A DNA stretch of 64,000 bases from Streptomyces longwoodensis (GTDB lineage Bacteria; Actinomycetota; Actinomycetes; Streptomycetales; Streptomycetaceae), in NCBI RefSeq assembly GCF_001514125.1, contig NZ_KQ948564.1:1408-65407 (forward strand), read 5' to 3'. This document shows, piece after piece, positions 62,663 through 64,000 of this stretch; position 1 is the first letter of the stretch, and each line of letters begins with the position of its first letter. The notes beneath the pieces are model-generated. The model saw only the letters and a program-made list of their open reading frames with translations. It made no database searches and was not told the DNA's origin. The position numbers and the translations under genes are program-made.

Positions 62663-64000
62663 TTGGCGAGCTCCTCGACGAGGTTCTTCACGGCGACGGA
62701 CATCAGCGCCTCGCGAGTGAACTGGTTGGCGTGGGCCATCGCTTCGGCGTGCTCCTCGTCGGTCGTCTCGACGGCCATGTGGGCGGCCCGGATGAACGAC
62801 TCGGTCAGCCCCTCGACGTCGAGGCCGGGCGCGCCGGTCCACAGCGGGTGGCCGCGCAGCACGTTCGAGGCGTCGTGCTCGACGGCGTGCGCCGAGACGA
62901 TGGGCAGGCCGGTCGCCATGTACTCGTAGACCTTGCCGGAGGTGACGTACCGTCCGCCGATGAGGATCAGCACCATGGCGTCCCAGCCGGCGTAGATCGA
63001 GGCCACCTCGGCCTTGGCGGCGGGGCCGCCGAAGAAGACGCCGTCGGCCTCGGCCTCCTTGAGGACCTCGGCGTGCCGGTTCGCGCCCCGGTTGGCGCCG
63101 TTGCCGATGTGGCCGCGCAGCTCGAAGCGCGCGTGGGCCAGCAGGGGCTCCTTCTCGCGGGCCGCCCGCCAGGCGTTCAGCACCGTCTCCAGGTGCGGGA
63201 TGGAGAAGTTGACCGTGCCGAGGTAGCCGAAGACCAGGCCCTTGTCCGGGTCGGCGTTGTGCACCCGGCCCGGGGAGCTGTCCGCGTCGTAGCCGTTGCG
63301 CACCACGTGCACGCGGTCGGCGAACTCCGGGTAGCGGGTCCGGTAGTGCTCGGCGATCGGGTCGTTGACGACCCACAGGGAGACGGCCTGGTCGAGGACC
63401 TTCTTCTCCCAGCGGCCCTCCTCGGAGTCGCGGGCGAAGGCCTCGACGCCGTCGATGACGTCGATGGACCAGCCGTCGCGGAAGTCGACGGCGTAGGGCA
63501 CGCGTTCGTCCTCCCACAGCTTCCAGGCCGCGGCGAGGTTCACGTACGGCACGCAGCTGGCGAGCACCAGGTCGGCCGTCTTCTCCCGGTGGATCTTCGC
63601 GACGGCCTGCTCCAGGTCGGAGCGCCACTCGCCGAAGTTCGGCTCGGGGAACGTCTTCGTCTGGCGGCGGCGCAGCGAGGCGACCCAGCCGTTGGGGTTG
63701 AGGGCGCGGGCCTCGTCGTAGAGGCGGAGGTCCGTCTCCAGGTCCTCACGGGCCAGGGGCAGTTCGACGATCTCGACGCGCGGGTCGACCGCGTCCAGCA
63801 GGGAGAGGTCGATGCCGGAGTCGAGCTCCCAGGACTCCCGGGCGATGTTGACCACCGTGACGTCCCAGCCGACCTTCACGAACTGGTTGGCGGTCTCGCG
63901 CATGCGGTAGGTGGAGCTCTTCGCGGCGGGCGGGAACCCGATGGCGAGGTAGATGACGTGCGGCCGCCTGCCTTCCGCGGGCGGGCCGGACGGGGACGGG
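62659..64000 (-). CDS. GT4-like glycosyltransferase, 5' end outside the window
   Basis: The frame is open to base 64000 on the minus strand, and the residues above the ATG at 63903 (RPHVIYLAIGFPPAAKSSTY) are the typical GT-B start. The true start is therefore beyond the window and ATG 63903 is internal. The visible part of about 447 aa has VDFRDGWSIDVIDG, LVFGYLGTVNFSIPHLE and the GT4 donor site (VLILIGGRYVTSGKVYEYMA and GLPIVS). It is coupled to the downstream glycosyltransferase by a 4-nt overlap. Both belong to a surface glycopolymer operon that continues off the window. Confidence 0.82.
   Translation of the reverse strand, partial: PSPSGPPAEGRRPHVIYLAIGFPPAAKSSTYRMRETANQFVKVGWDVTVVNIARESWELDSGIDLSLLDAVDPRVEIVELPLAREDLETDLRLYDEARALNPNGWVASLRRRQTKTFPEPNFGEWRSDLEQAVAKIHREKTADLVLASCVPYVNLAAAWKLWEDERVPYAVDFRDGWSIDVIDGVEAFARDSEEGRWEKKVLDQAVSLWVVNDPIAEHYRTRYPEFADRVHVVRNGYDADSSPGRVHNADPDKGLVFGYLGTVNFSIPHLETVLNAWRAAREKEPLLAHARFELRGHIGNGANRGANRHAEVLKEAEADGVFFGGPAAKAEVASIYAGWDAMVLILIGGRYVTSGKVYEYMATGLPIVSAHAVEHDASNVLRGHPLWTGAPGLDVEGLTESFIRAAHMAVETTDEEHAEAMAHANQFTREALMSVAVKNLVEELAK

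Overview
The window is a piece of Streptomyces chromosome, or of a very close relative. It is very GC-rich throughout, with strong G/C bias at third codon positions and many GTG starts. It carries the streptomycete housekeeping order tig-clpP1-clpP2-clpX-valS-folC-ndk-mreBCD-pbp2-rodA-(CYTH/CHAD)-(TIGR03960)-(TIGR03936)-rne. From memory this matches the S. coelicolor SCO2620-SCO2599 neighbourhood; no search was possible.

Region 1 (1-13255) is a type VII secretion (T7SS/ESX) locus. It opens with a large secreted-toxin-like protein ending in an ADP-ribosyltransferase domain (probably cut at its 5' end by the window) and a small candidate immunity gene. Then come a zinc-ribbon membrane protein, an HD hydrolase and a single-pass membrane protein. 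The secretion core follows: EccD (ubiquitin-like domain plus polytopic channel), a MinD-like ATPase with a Pro/Gln-rich arm, EccC (three FtsK/SpoIIIE ATPase domains) and a DUF6177-like partner overlapping it by 4 nt. EccB, EccE, mycosin and the WXG100 proteins are not in the window.

Region 2 (13329-15058) holds a minus-strand acyltransferase-3 protein, a 443-bp gap and a small membrane protein.

Region 3 (15102-24456) is a 9,233-bp actinomycete integrative and conjugative element (AICE, pSAM2/SLP1 type) integrated in the 3' half of tRNA-Gly(UCC). It is bounded by 93-bp perfect direct repeats. Its modules run in order: a left accessory region (tiny hydrophobic ORF, a 28-bp palindrome, a 118-aa membrane protein, a 152-nt nested inverted repeat), a KorSA-like GntR repressor with a cluster of TCTAGA-centred operators, a Pra-like activator, a TraSA-like DNA translocase, Spd-type spread genes, a RepSA-like rolling-circle initiator, Xis and Int. 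An 88-bp perfect tandem duplication sits at the boundary of two spread genes.

Region 4 (24383-53584) is the conserved core: two tRNAs, trigger factor and the Clp protease, valyl-tRNA synthetase, folate and nucleotide metabolism, the Mre/Pbp2/RodA wall-growth operon, a CYTH-CHAD protein, a split radical-SAM pair and a 1435-aa RNase E/G. Between the two radical-SAM-pair genes lie the wreck of a SpoIIE-type phosphatase gene and an odd repeat-built membrane protein.

Region 5 (53585-64000) is a cell-surface glycopolymer cluster. It has a DegT aminotransferase, a Gfo/Idh/MocA dehydrogenase, a TarS/TarP-like glycosyltransferase, a UDP-sugar 6-dehydrogenase and a GalE-type epimerase on the plus strand, converging at a strong terminator on two glycosyltransferases on the minus strand. 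The sugar genes resemble the WbpA/WbpB/WbpE route to diamino-uronic acid nucleotides. The last gene runs off the right end of the window.
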